Shown one piece after another: positions 8,785 through 17,673 of a stretch of 64,000 nucleotides of DNA (its first letter is position 1; every line of letters starts with the position of its first letter). Where the stretch lies: NCBI GenBank assembly GCA_965229335.1, contig OZ245874.1, positions 4,278,001-4,342,000 on the forward strand. The letters run 5' to 3'. The notes under the pieces are model-generated. The model was not told the origin of the DNA. It did not search any database and was given only the letters and a program-made list of their open reading frames with translations. This stretch comes from JAFKFH01 sp017307375. GTDB taxonomy: Bacteria; Pseudomonadota; Alphaproteobacteria; Ferrovibrionales; Ferrovibrionaceae. The position numbers and the translations under genes are program-made.

Positions 8785-9420
8785 TCAGCCGAACGCGCCG
8801 GATGTCGCCCGTCCCACCCCAACCGTTTCCATCGCCGCCCAGGCCTCGGCCAGCGATCCGTTCGCATCGATCGCCCGGCAGGCATCGGTGACCACACTGA
8901 CGGCAAAGCCGTCCGAGCGTCCGTCAACGGCGGTGTAGCGGACGCAGAAATCGGTGGCGAGGCCGGTCACGAACAGGCGCCCGATACCATGTTCGCGCAG
9001 ATAGCCGGCAAGGCCCGTCCGGGTGCGCCGGTCCGCCTCGACGAACGCCGAATAGCTGTCGACGGCCTTGTGATGCCCCTTGCGGATGACCAGCCGCGCA
9101 TGCGGCACCTGCAGCGCGTCGGCCAGCGCCGCCCCTTCTGTCTCCTGGACACAATGGTCGGGCCACAACACCTGCTCGCCATAGGGCAGGCGGACCGTTT
9201 CGAACGGGGCGCGGCCATGCGACGAGGCAAAGGACAGGTGCCCCGGCGGGTGCCAGTCCTGGGTCAGCACCACGGTCTCGAACAACGGCGCCAGCCGGTT
9301 GATCACCGGGATGACCGCGTCGCCGTCGGGTACCGCGAGACTGCCGCCGGGCAGGAACGAATTCTGCACGTCGACGACGATCAGCGCGTCCGCCGGTCCC
9401 ACGGTGATCCTGCCCGCCAT
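8785..9420 (-). CDS. pncA: Nicotinamidase
   Basis: A 211-residue isochorismatase-fold hydrolase that converts nicotinamide to nicotinate for NAD salvage. The catalytic triad is complete: Asp17 (VVDVQNSF), Lys114 (IRKGHHK) and Cys159 (ATDFCV). The metal ligands are present as Asp55, His57 and His61 (DWHPPGH) and a later His in WPDHC. Spacing matches the bacterial enzyme. The protein is cytoplasmic and the gene is monocistronic, converging on the upstream cyclase gene. Confidence 0.93.
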   Translation of the reverse strand: MAGRITVGPADALIVVDVQNSFLPGGSLAVPDGDAVIPVINRLAPLFETVVLTQDWHPPGHLSFASSHGRAPFETVRLPYGEQVLWPDHCVQETEGAALADALQVPHARLVIRKGHHKAVDSYSAFVEADRRTRTGLAGYLREHGIGRLFVTGLATDFCVRYTAVDGRSDGFAVSVVTDACRAIDANGSLAEAWAAMETVGVGRATSGAFG

Positions 9421-9503
9421 GATGAAGCCCCTGCCCGATTGATTGCCCGGGCAACTATAGCCGGCGGATTGACGCGATGCATCATCGGCGCGAAGATCGG
9501 CAG

Positions 9504-9647
9504 ATGATGCTGCGTCAACTAGCCTTTGCCCCGTACATCGTGGGGATCGGCCTGGTTCTGGCCGCCGCCACCCTGCTGGGCCTGCAGGGTGACGACGTCC
9601 TGTCGGGCTTCGTGCGCCTGATCGACGCGCCCTGGGCCTGTCTTTGA
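9504..9647 (+). CDS. Possible 47-residue single-span membrane protein
   Basis: A short frame opens at ATG 9504 and ends at TGA 9645-9647. The product has one hydrophobic span (about residues 8-26, IVGIGLVLAAATLLGL) followed by a short tail with LSGFVRLIDAPW. Codon third positions are GC-rich like real genes nearby, and the frame fills an otherwise empty gap between pncA and a converging lipoprotein gene. The ribosome site is poor (GAAGATCGG). It may be a true small membrane protein or a chance frame; function unknown. Confidence 0.35.
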   Translation: MMLRQLAFAPYIVGIGLVLAAATLLGLQGDDVLSGFVRLIDAPWACL

Positions 9648-9650
9648 TCG

Positions 9651-9944
9651 TTACTTGGCGGCCAGATAGCCGTCGATCACCTTGGCATCGATCGAACGGA
9701 TGGTCATGCCGTTCGGACCGGCACCGATCCGGGTGACGATGACCTTGGGCTCGACCCCCTTGGTGAAGTCGGCGTAGTCCTTCGAACCGGCCGGAAACAC
9801 CCAGAGCCGGCCATCCTCGACCTTGGTCTGGTAACCCTGCTTGTCGTAGGTCGGCTGGCCCACCGGCGTGACGGCGCAGCCGGCGGTGGTGACGACGGCG
9901 AAGGCGGCGACGGAAACGGCGACGATGACTTCGGTCGGACGCAT
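9651..9944 (-). CDS. Small lipoprotein of unknown function
   Basis: The 97-residue product has a hydrophobic N-terminus ending in TTAGC, a lipobox with Cys23, so it should be a lipid-anchored periplasmic or outer-membrane protein. The mature 75 residues include PTYDKQGYQTKVEDGRLWVF and end in IDAKVIDGYLAAK. I do not recognise a family. The gene has its own short upstream region and converges on the small frame at 9504. Confidence 0.75.
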   Translation of the reverse strand: MRPTEVIVAVSVAAFAVVTTAGCAVTPVGQPTYDKQGYQTKVEDGRLWVFPAGSKDYADFTKGVEPKVIVTRIGAGPNGMTIRSIDAKVIDGYLAAK

Positions 9945-10010
9945 GGGATCCCCCTATCGGATGCGAACTTGTCCCCGGGGGCTATGTACCTGCGGTCTGT
10001 TGCGCGGCTG

Positions 10011-11210
10011 TTACGACGCGGGCTGAGGGACGAGGATCCGGTCGTCGATCGGATAATGGAGGATGGCGGCGAGGAGCCCCAGGCCGATCGACAGCCACCA
10101 GACGAGGTCGTAGGACCCGGTGGCGTCGAAAAGATACCCGCCGAGCCAGACGCCGGCAAAGCTGCCCAGTTGATGGCTGAGGAAGACCAGGCCGCCGATG
10201 GTGCCGAGATAGCGCACGCCGAAGATCTGACCGACCAGCCCGGTGGTCAGCGGGACGGTCGACAGCCAGAGAACGCCGATCACCGCCGCGAAGACATAGG
10301 CGCTGGCCGCCGACAGCGGCAGCGTGATGAAGGCCAGGATGACGACGGCACGCGCGGCGTAGATCAGGCTGAGCAGGTATTTCTTCCGGAAGCGTTGCCC
10401 GAGCACGCCGGCGAGCAGCGAACCCGCGACGTTGAACAGACCGATCAGCGACAACGCCCAGGCGGCGGTCGTGAACGACAGCGTCCGGTCGACCAGATAG
10501 GCCGGCAGATGGGTCGCGATGAAGGTGACGTGGAAACCGCAGACGAAATACCCGCCGCACAGCAGCCAGAATCCGCGGTGGCCGAGCGCCTGCGCCAAGG
10601 CCTGGCCAAGCGATTGCCCGGCCCCGGCAGGCGCCGCGGGCCGTCCGGCCAGCGGCCACGCCAATGGCAGGATGGCCAGCGCCAGGACGGCCATGATCAG
10701 CAGCGCGCCGTCCCAGTCGAACCGGGCCTGCAGGATCTGACCGACCGGCACCATCGCGAACATGCCGAACGAGCCGACGGCGGTGCAGATGCCAAAGGCC
10801 AGGGTGCGCTTTTCGGCCGGATAGCGACGGGCCACCGCCGCCAGCACCATGGCGAAGCTGGCGCAGCCGACACCGGTGCCGACCAGGATGCCGAGGCCGG
10901 CGACCAGCGCCACCTGCCCACCGGCCCAGGCCACCATCGCGGTGCCGGCGGCGATCAGCAGCCCGCCGGCCGCGACGATCCGCCCGACGCCGACACGGTC
11001 GGCCACCGGGCCCAGCAGCGGCTGGGCCAGGCCCCACATCACCACCTGCACCGCGATGGCGAAGGCGAAGGTGGCGCGGCCGCCGCCCAGCATGTCCGAA
11101 ATCGGCTTCAGAAACAGGCCGTAGGATTGGCGGATCCCGAGGCTGAGGAACAATACCGCCGCGCCGGCAACCAGCACCAGGGCGGGTGTCCGCCAATCGC
11201 GTTCCTGCAT
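10011..11210 (-). CDS. MFS transporter (OxlT/monocarboxylate-type)
   Basis: A 399-residue integral membrane protein with about 12 hydrophobic segments, typical of the major facilitator superfamily. It opens with a membrane span containing LGIRQSYGLFLKP, the pattern seen in OxlT- and MCT-like transporters of organic acids, and has the conserved loop PVADRVGVGRI between segments 2 and 3. The substrate cannot be deduced. The start ATG at 11210 is preceded by GGAG. It is divergent from the TrmO-like gene, and no catabolic gene sits beside it to hint at the substrate. Confidence 0.87.
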   Translation of the reverse strand: MQERDWRTPALVLVAGAAVLFLSLGIRQSYGLFLKPISDMLGGGRATFAFAIAVQVVMWGLAQPLLGPVADRVGVGRIVAAGGLLIAAGTAMVAWAGGQVALVAGLGILVGTGVGCASFAMVLAAVARRYPAEKRTLAFGICTAVGSFGMFAMVPVGQILQARFDWDGALLIMAVLALAILPLAWPLAGRPAAPAGAGQSLGQALAQALGHRGFWLLCGGYFVCGFHVTFIATHLPAYLVDRTLSFTTAAWALSLIGLFNVAGSLLAGVLGQRFRKKYLLSLIYAARAVVILAFITLPLSAASAYVFAAVIGVLWLSTVPLTTGLVGQIFGVRYLGTIGGLVFLSHQLGSFAGVWLGGYLFDATGSYDLVWWLSIGLGLLAAILHYPIDDRILVPQPAS

Positions 11211-11328
11211 CGTCGCTAACTCCCTGTCGCTTGCCGAGGCTCGCGCTTTGTGCGGGTCTTGCCAATCGGCTTGCGCGCATGGCCGCCCATTCAGCTATGA
11301 ATGGCAGTCAACCCTGGCGGAGATTCCG

Positions 11329-12024
11329 ATGCCGCGACGCCGTCTTGCCGTGGTCCTCGACTGCAACGGTCGCCTGCTGGTCGCAGGCGACGGCCTGCCC
11401 GAACTCGACGACATCCCGGCCGACGCCATCCCGCTCGGCGCCTTCGGGGACGCCGATCTATTCCTGACCGCGACGGCGACGATGGCGGGGCGCTGGGTCG
11501 ATCCGGCGGCCCCGGGCGAGGCACCGTTGTCCGGTCTGGTGCGCGACGTCGTGCTGCCGCTGTTGCTGGCCCGCGCCGGCGGCTCGGTCGACGATCCGCG
11601 GCCGGGCGAGGTCGTGGCCCCCCTGCCCGACCGGATCGATGCCGGGCTCGTCTTCATCGGGCTGATCCGCACGCCCTGGACCCGGCGCGGCGATTGCCCC
11701 AGCCATGGCGCGCCAGATGGCCCGGCCTGCCGGATCGAGGTCGATCCGCCATGGGTGGCCGGCCTCGCCGGCATCGAGCGGCATCGGCAGTTGCAAGTTC
11801 TCTACTGGATGCACCTGGCCCGCCGCGACGTGCTGGTGCAGCGGCCGAAAGGCGATGGCCGCATCCTGGGTGCCTTCACGGTCCGCTCGCCGATCCGGCC
11901 GAATCCGGTCGCATCGTCGATCGTGGACCTGGTCGGTGTCGAGGGGTCGGTGCTGCACGTCCGCGGCCTCGATTGCCTCGACCGGACCCCGCTGATCGAT
12001 ATCAAGCCGCATTACGGCCCCTGA
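11329..12024 (+). CDS. TrmO/TsaA-like domain protein with an extra N-terminal domain
   Basis: The C-terminal ~130 of 231 residues match the TrmO (YaeB/TsaA) fold, known from the S-adenosylmethionine-dependent tRNA t6A N-methyltransferase: FIGLIRTPW opens the domain, and RSPIRPNPVASS, GLDCLDRTPL and IDIKPHYG close it. The first ~95 residues (from VVLDCNGRLLVAGDG) are not part of TrmO and match nothing I know. The ATG at 11329 has GGCGGAG upstream and replaces a longer frame start at 11248. The gene lies 64 bases before modB on the same strand and may share its transcript, so a role linked to molybdate or to a small ligand is as possible as tRNA methylation. Confidence 0.68.
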   Translation: MPRRRLAVVLDCNGRLLVAGDGLPELDDIPADAIPLGAFGDADLFLTATATMAGRWVDPAAPGEAPLSGLVRDVVLPLLLARAGGSVDDPRPGEVVAPLPDRIDAGLVFIGLIRTPWTRRGDCPSHGAPDGPACRIEVDPPWVAGLAGIERHRQLQVLYWMHLARRDVLVQRPKGDGRILGAFTVRSPIRPNPVASSIVDLVGVEGSVLHVRGLDCLDRTPLIDIKPHYGP

Positions 12025-12088
12025 TTCGTCATTTCCCGACGAATATAACGCTTGGGAAACTCGACCCCCGGAGTCTAAGGTTCGCGCG

Positions 12089-12784
12089 ATGCTGGACCTG
12101 ACGCCCGAAGAACTCACCGCGGTGCGGTTGAGCCTGAAGGTCGCCCTGTGGGCGACGGTCGTCAGCCTGCCGTTCGGCATCCTCGTCGCCTGGGCGCTGG
12201 CCCGGGGCCGGTTCTGGGGTCGCTCGGTGCTGAACGGCCTGGTGCATCTGCCGCTGATCCTGCCGCCGGTCGTCACCGGCTACATCCTGCTGCTGCTGCT
12301 CGGCCGGCGCGGCCCGATCGGCCAGATCCTCGCCGACACCTTCGGCATCGTGCTGGCCTTCCGCTGGACCGGGGCCGTGGTCGCCTGCGCCGTCATGGGA
12401 TTTCCGCTGCTGGTGCGCGCCATCCGCCTGTCGATAGAGGCGGTCGATCCCCGGCTCGAGGAAGCGGCCGGCACGCTGGGCGCCCATCGGCTGTGGGTGT
12501 TTGCGACGGTAACGCTGCCGCTGGCCCTGCCGGGCGTCATTGCCGGCGCGATCCTGGGCTTCGCCAAGGCGATGGGCGAGTTCGGCGCGACCATCACGTT
12601 CGTCTCCAACATTCCCGGGGAAACCCAGACCCTGCCCTCGGCGATCTATACCCTCACCCAGGTACCTGGAGGCGATGCCGGGGCGATGCGGCTGACCGCC
12701 ATTTCCGTCGCGATCTCGCTGGCGGCATTGCTGGCGTCCGAATGGCTGGCGCGCGTCGTCGAACGCAGGATCCGCCGGGCATGA
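12089..12784 (+). CDS. modB: Molybdate ABC transporter permease
   Basis: A 231-residue inner-membrane protein with five or six hydrophobic segments. It carries the EAA coupling loop (EEAAGTLGAHRLWVF followed by LPLALPGVIAG) and the segment AKAMGEFGATITF, which is typical of ModB permeases of the high-affinity molybdate importer. The stop codon overlaps the modC start as ATGA, so translation is coupled. The periplasmic binding protein ModA, normally encoded just upstream, is absent; its place is taken by the TrmO-like gene. Confidence 0.92.
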   Translation: MLDLTPEELTAVRLSLKVALWATVVSLPFGILVAWALARGRFWGRSVLNGLVHLPLILPPVVTGYILLLLLGRRGPIGQILADTFGIVLAFRWTGAVVACAVMGFPLLVRAIRLSIEAVDPRLEEAAGTLGAHRLWVFATVTLPLALPGVIAGAILGFAKAMGEFGATITFVSNIPGETQTLPSAIYTLTQVPGGDAGAMRLTAISVAISLAALLASEWLARVVERRIRRA

Positions 12785-13857
12785 GCCTCGAGGTCGATGT
12801 CGAACACCGGCTGGGCACGGTCACGTTGCAGGCGCAGTTCACCGCGGCCGGTCGCCTGACCGCGCTGTTCGGCCGTTCGGGGGCGGGCAAGACCTCGCTG
12901 GTCAACATCATCGCCGGGCTGACCCGGCCCGATCGCGCCCGCATCGTCGTCGACGGCGTGGTGCTGGCCGATACCGGGCGCGGCATCGACCTGCCGCCCC
13001 ATCGGCGGCGCGTCGGCTATGTCTTCCAGGAAGGCCGGCTGTTCCCCCATCTGACGGTGCGGCAGAACCTGACCTATGGCCGCTGGTTCACCCCGGCGTC
13101 GGCCCGCTGGGGCAGCTTCGACGGCGTCGTCGCGATGCTCGGCATCGGCCCGCTGCTCGATCGCCGGCCGGCCCTGCTGTCGGGCGGCGAGAAGCAGCGC
13201 GTCGCAATCGGCCGCGCCCTGCTGTCGAGCCCGCGGGTGCTCCTGATGGACGAGCCGCTGGCGGCGCTCGACGAGGCGCGCAAGGCCGAGATCCTGCCTT
13301 ATGTCGAGCGCCTGCGCGACGAAGGGCAGGTCCCGATCGTCTATGTCAGCCATGCGGTCTCGGAGGTCGCACGGCTGGCCAGCACGGTCGTGCTGCTCGC
13401 TGCCGGCCGGGTCGTGGCGACCGGCGATGCCGTCGACGTCCTGGGTCGTCTCGACCTGATGACCGCGACCGGCGGCCGCGAGGGGGGCGCCATCCTCGAT
13501 ACCCGGATCGAACGCCACGATGCCCGCTACGACCTGACGGTGCTGTCCTGCGCCGCCGGGGAGATTGTCGTGCCGCGGCTTGACCGGCCCGCCGGGGCGA
13601 TCACGCGGATACGCATCCAGGCGCGCGACGTGATGATCGCAACCGTCGAACCGTCGGGAATCAGCGCCCAGAACATCCTGCAGGGGACGATCGCCGAGAT
13701 CGGTCGGCCCGCCGGCGGCAGCGTCGACATCAGGCTCGATTGCCGCGGCCAGGCCCTGCTGGCCTCGCTGACCCGGCGGGCGGTCGACCAGCTGGGCCTG
13801 CGGACGGGCCTGGCCGTGTTCGCCGTGGTGAAGACCGTTGCCCTCGCAGATGGTTGA
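12781..13857 (+). CDS. modC: Molybdate ABC transporter ATP-binding protein
   Basis: A 358-residue ATPase that drives molybdate import with ModB. Walker A (GRSGAGKT) is at 31-38, the ABC signature LSGGEKQR at 133-140, Walker B VLLMDE at 153-158 and the switch His at 191. The C-terminal third (about 290-355) is a Mop/TOBE oxyanion-binding domain, which distinguishes ModC from other importers. The start overlaps the modB stop by ATGA. Confidence 0.94.
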   Translation: MSLEVDVEHRLGTVTLQAQFTAAGRLTALFGRSGAGKTSLVNIIAGLTRPDRARIVVDGVVLADTGRGIDLPPHRRRVGYVFQEGRLFPHLTVRQNLTYGRWFTPASARWGSFDGVVAMLGIGPLLDRRPALLSGGEKQRVAIGRALLSSPRVLLMDEPLAALDEARKAEILPYVERLRDEGQVPIVYVSHAVSEVARLASTVVLLAAGRVVATGDAVDVLGRLDLMTATGGREGGAILDTRIERHDARYDLTVLSCAAGEIVVPRLDRPAGAITRIRIQARDVMIATVEPSGISAQNILQGTIAEIGRPAGGSVDIRLDCRGQALLASLTRRAVDQLGLRTGLAVFAVVKTVALADG

Positions 13858-13962
13858 TCGGCCTGGCAAATCGCCTGTCGGACACGCGATACTTGAGTGG
13901 AAAATTGGACGATGCTAGCGTCTGGCCATTGATCGACGCTCTTGACTGCGGGGGCAGATCGG

Positions 13963-15366
13963 ATGGCGCATCACCGCCTGTCACCCCATCGTTTCCGATC
14001 CGCGATGCTGGCCTTGCTCGCGGTTGCCCTGGTCACCGCGACCGTCCTGGTGCTGGAAGGCATGCTCCACCGCAGTGCGCTCGAGCGTCAGCGCACCGCC
14101 GTCACCGATCGTCTGGCCGTGATCTCGGCCAAGCTGGAAGGCCGGTTGTCCGTCGGCCCCAACCTGTCGCGCTTCCTGGCGGCGGTCGTATCGACCCAGC
14201 CTGAGATCGACGAGGCGGAACTGACCGCCCTGTCGACCACGCTGATGGCCGGCAATCCGCTGATCCGCAGCCTGGCGATCGCCCGCGGCAGCACCCTGGT
14301 GTTCATCCATCCGCGTGCCGGCAACGAATCCGCCCTGGGCATGAACTACATGGCCAATCCCGCGCAGCGCGACGCGGTGCTGCGGGCGATCCGCACGCGG
14401 ACCACCGTCGTCGCCGGGCCGCTCGACCTGGTCCAGGGCGGGAAGGGCCTGGTCAGCCGGTCGCCGATCTTCATCGGGCCCGACGGCGGGCGCTATTGGG
14501 GCATCACCGCCGCCGTGCTGCATGTCGAGGCGCTGCTGCGCGACGCCGGTGCCGATGATCCCGTCTCGCCGATCGCGATCTCGATCCGCGGCGTGGACGG
14601 TCTGGGGCCCGAGGGTGCGACCTTCTTCGGCGACGAGGCGATCCAGCGCAGCCAGCCGGTGATGCTGGACGTCCGCCTGGCCGAAGGCAGCTGGCGGCTC
14701 TATGCGATACCGCGCGGCGGCTGGTATCCGGCGGCGCCCGAACGCGACATCGTGCGCATCGGCGGCGCCTTGCTCGCGCTGGTCGTCGGTGTCGCGGTCT
14801 TCCTGTTGAGCGATTCCAACCAGCGCGTCCGCACGCTGGCGCTGACCGATCCGCTGACCGGCCTGCCCAACCGCGCCCTGCTCGGCGACCGCATCTCGCA
14901 GGCGATCCTCGCGGCGGGGCGGCAGGGGCAGGCGCTGGCGGTGCTGCATCTCGACCTCGACGACTTCAAGCCGGTCAACGATGCCTATGGCCATCGCGCC
15001 GGCGACGCGGCGCTGGTTGCCGTCGCCGACCGCCTCAACGGCGCCGTCCGGCGCAGCGACACGGTCGCCCGCGTCGGCGGCGACGAATTCGTCGTGGTCC
15101 TGGCGCAGATCGCGCGCCACTCGGACGCGATGCTCGTCGCCGAAAAGATCATCGAACTGGTGCGGCAGCCGATCGATGCGCAAGGCAACGCCGTCGTCCT
15201 TTCGGCGTCCGTCGGCGTCGCGATCTATCCGCAGGACGGCAGCGACGTCGCCACCCTGGTCTCGCGCGCCGACCAGGCGATGTACCGCGCCAAGCAGGCC
15301 GGCAAGAATCGCGCCGCGCAGTACGGCGCGCCGCTGGCGCCTAGCCCGCCCGTACCCGTGCCGTGA
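13963..15366 (+). CDS. CHASE-type diguanylate cyclase
   Basis: A 467-residue membrane protein. Membrane segment 1 (about 14-33) is followed by a periplasmic CHASE-like sensor (about 40-250, with NPLIRSLAIARG and SRSPIFIGPDG patterns), membrane segment 2 (about 265-285, IGGALLALVVGVAVFLL) and a GGDEF domain. The active site GGDEF is at 372-376 with the inhibitory RRSD at 363-366, so a product-inhibited cyclase is expected. The ATG at 13963 has GGGGGCA upstream and is preferred to one seven codons earlier. The 3' end overlaps the converging chemoreceptor gene by 26 bases. Confidence 0.9.
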   Translation: MAHHRLSPHRFRSAMLALLAVALVTATVLVLEGMLHRSALERQRTAVTDRLAVISAKLEGRLSVGPNLSRFLAAVVSTQPEIDEAELTALSTTLMAGNPLIRSLAIARGSTLVFIHPRAGNESALGMNYMANPAQRDAVLRAIRTRTTVVAGPLDLVQGGKGLVSRSPIFIGPDGGRYWGITAAVLHVEALLRDAGADDPVSPIAISIRGVDGLGPEGATFFGDEAIQRSQPVMLDVRLAEGSWRLYAIPRGGWYPAAPERDIVRIGGALLALVVGVAVFLLSDSNQRVRTLALTDPLTGLPNRALLGDRISQAILAAGRQGQALAVLHLDLDDFKPVNDAYGHRAGDAALVAVADRLNGAVRRSDTVARVGGDEFVVVLAQIARHSDAMLVAEKIIELVRQPIDAQGNAVVLSASVGVAIYPQDGSDVATLVSRADQAMYRAKQAGKNRAAQYGAPLAPSPPVPVP

Positions 15367-17569
15367 ACCGATCGACCTCGTCGCTCAGCTGATCGGCCAG
15401 GCCGGTCAGCTCGGCCGACGCGGCCAGCACCTGCCCGGCGGCATTGCCTGCCTCGGCCGCAGAATGCTTGACCTGCTCGACATGGCTCGACGCTTCGCGG
15501 GTGCCCGCCGACGCATCCTCGACCGACCGGGCGATCTCGCGCGTTGCCGCCCCCTGCTCCTCGACGGCAGCGGCGATCGAGCCGGAAATGGCACTGACCT
15601 TGTCGATGATGCCCGAAATCGAGCGGATCGCCGCCACCGCCTCCTGCGTCGCCCCCTGGACGTCGGAAATCTGCTGCCCGATCTCGTCGGTAGCCTTCGA
15701 CGTCTGGTTGGCAAGGTTCTTCACTTCCGAAGCCACGACCGCAAATCCCTTGCCGGCCTCGCCCGCCCGCGCCGCCTCGATCGTCGCATTCAGGGCCAGC
15801 AGATTGGTCTGTCCGGCGATCTGGTTGATCAGGCTGACCACCTCGCCGATGCGTTCGGCGGAGGCGGCAAGGCCGCGGACGATCTGATCGGTGCGATGGG
15901 CCTGTTCCACCGCCTGGGCCGCGACGGTCGATGCGTTGGCGACCTGGGCCGCAATCTCGCCGATCGAGGCCGACAGTTCCTCGGCTGCCGCCGCAACGGT
16001 CGCCACGTTCGACGCGGCCCGGCCGGTCGCGCTGGCCGCGGCCTCGGAACGCTGCGAGGTCTGGTCGGCGATCGCGGTCATCGACGCCGCCGTCCCCTGC
16101 ATCTCGCCGGCCGCCGCGGTCACGCGGGCGACAACCCCGCCCACGGCCCGCTCGAAGCTGTCGGCCAGGCCCTGCATCTCGGCCTTGCGGCGCCGCGCCG
16201 CCTCGTTGCGCTGCGTCTCCTCGGCCATCAGCCGCTCGGCTTCGGCCCGACGCTCGGCCTCGGCGGCTTCGCGATGCTGCCGCTCATCGGCGAGGCGCGC
16301 CTCTTCCTCGCGGCGGCGGGCATCGGCCAGCGCCTCCCGTTCGCGCAGTTCCTCCTCGCGCCGCCGCTGTTCCTCGCGCCGGCGCGCCTCGTCCGCCTCG
16401 CCCTGCAGGCGCTCGTTCTCGACCCCCGCTTCCTTGAAATGCTGGACCGCGCGCGCCATCGCCCCGATTTCGTTGGCCTTGTTGCGCGACGGTACCTCCG
16501 CCGCCCAGTCGCGGCCGGCCAGCCGCTCCATGATCGCGGTCATCGCGACGATCGGACGCGCGATCGACGAGCCGATGCCCCAGGCAAAGACCAGCCCGAG
16601 CACGAGGGCGCCGAGCATCACGCCGCCCAGATAGGTCTGGGTCGACGCGACCGCAGCCCCGGTCGCACCGCCGATCTGGGCCTGTTCGGCAAGCGCGCGC
16701 CCGCGGATCGCCTGGGTCGACTGAGCGATGCGCTGCGCCTTGGCCGCCATGTCCTTCCTGGCCAGCTGGTCCAGGCGGGCCGCGGTCTCCTTGAACTCGC
16801 CGCTCGTGTTGCGGAACGTCTCGGCCGCCTTGCGCAGCTCGCCGACCAGGCGGCGCGCATCGCGGGAACCGCCCATGCGGGCCAGGCTCATCACCGACTG
16901 GGTCAAGGCATCGATCTGGCGCCCGGTCTCGTCGGCCAGCGCCTCGTCATAGCTGTCGAGCAGCGTCAGGAGCTTCAGGCGGATTTCGATCACATCCTGC
17001 ATCCCGATCGCCACGACCATCAGATTCTCGGCATTGCCGCCCTCGGCGGTCAATTGCATCAGGTCCTGGAACGACTGGCGCAGTTTCCGGGCCAGCGGGT
17101 CCGCCTCGCCCTCGATCAGCGCGGCCTGACGCTGCTTCAATTCGGCGATCTGCGTGAGATCGCCAAGATAGCCGTCGGCGCCGGCGCGCACGGCCGTCAG
17201 GCTCTCGACCAGTTGCGGATCGCGATCCCCGACTGCCGCGACGCTCTGGTCGACCCGCGCCAGGATCGCCTGGCCGGCAGCCTGGGCCTGGGCCAGCCGC
17301 TCCTCGCCGCCGGCAAGGGCATAGAGATCGACGTTGCGGCGCATCTCGGTGAAGTCGCGATCGATTTCGCGGACCAGGCCGGCTTCGTCGACCTTCTGGG
17401 CAAATGACCGGAAAGCCAGCTCGACATCGTCGAACGCGACATAGGTCATGCCGCCGAGCGCCAGCAGGAAGCCGAGAGTTACCAGGAAACCGACGAAGAT
17501 CTGGGTCTTGATCGACCGATCCGTGAACAACGCCAAAAGGCCGCCCGAAGGCGGCTGCACGTGCTGCAT
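15341..17569 (-). CDS. Methyl-accepting chemotaxis protein
   Basis: A 742-residue chemoreceptor. Membrane segments at about 24-46 and 314-336 bracket a large helical periplasmic domain (about 47-313). A HAMP domain follows (about 337-385), then an unusually long, highly charged Glu/Arg stretch (about 385-465) predicted to be a continuous coiled coil, and the MCP signalling domain (about 470-742). The signalling tip contains the conserved TNLLALNATIEAARAGE and GKGFAVVASEVKNLA. The extra charged coil would push the signalling tip further from the membrane than in classic receptors. No CheA-binding partner genes are adjacent. Confidence 0.93.
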   Translation of the reverse strand: MQHVQPPSGGLLALFTDRSIKTQIFVGFLVTLGFLLALGGMTYVAFDDVELAFRSFAQKVDEAGLVREIDRDFTEMRRNVDLYALAGGEERLAQAQAAGQAILARVDQSVAAVGDRDPQLVESLTAVRAGADGYLGDLTQIAELKQRQAALIEGEADPLARKLRQSFQDLMQLTAEGGNAENLMVVAIGMQDVIEIRLKLLTLLDSYDEALADETGRQIDALTQSVMSLARMGGSRDARRLVGELRKAAETFRNTSGEFKETAARLDQLARKDMAAKAQRIAQSTQAIRGRALAEQAQIGGATGAAVASTQTYLGGVMLGALVLGLVFAWGIGSSIARPIVAMTAIMERLAGRDWAAEVPSRNKANEIGAMARAVQHFKEAGVENERLQGEADEARRREEQRRREEELREREALADARRREEEARLADERQHREAAEAERRAEAERLMAEETQRNEAARRRKAEMQGLADSFERAVGGVVARVTAAAGEMQGTAASMTAIADQTSQRSEAAASATGRAASNVATVAAAAEELSASIGEIAAQVANASTVAAQAVEQAHRTDQIVRGLAASAERIGEVVSLINQIAGQTNLLALNATIEAARAGEAGKGFAVVASEVKNLANQTSKATDEIGQQISDVQGATQEAVAAIRSISGIIDKVSAISGSIAAAVEEQGAATREIARSVEDASAGTREASSHVEQVKHSAAEAGNAAGQVLAASAELTGLADQLSDEVDRFTARVRAG

Positions 17570-17627
17570 CGTTGATGTCTCCCCGTTTTTATTGGGCGAC
17601 CATACAACAATCTTACAGGCACGCGAA

Positions 17628-17650
17628 GACGGCCGGCAGGGCCGGCCGTC
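17628..17650 (-). terminator. Hairpin between tetR and the chemoreceptor gene
   Basis: A perfect 10-bp stem GACGGCCGGC/GCCGGCCGTC with a 3-base loop lies 24 bases after the tetR stop and before the chemoreceptor start, both on the minus strand. It has an ATTTTC run on the plus-strand side but little T-run on the minus side, so termination of tetR is plausible but not certain. Confidence 0.45.
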
Positions 17651-17673
17651 ATTTTCGTGTCAGGTTACAACTG

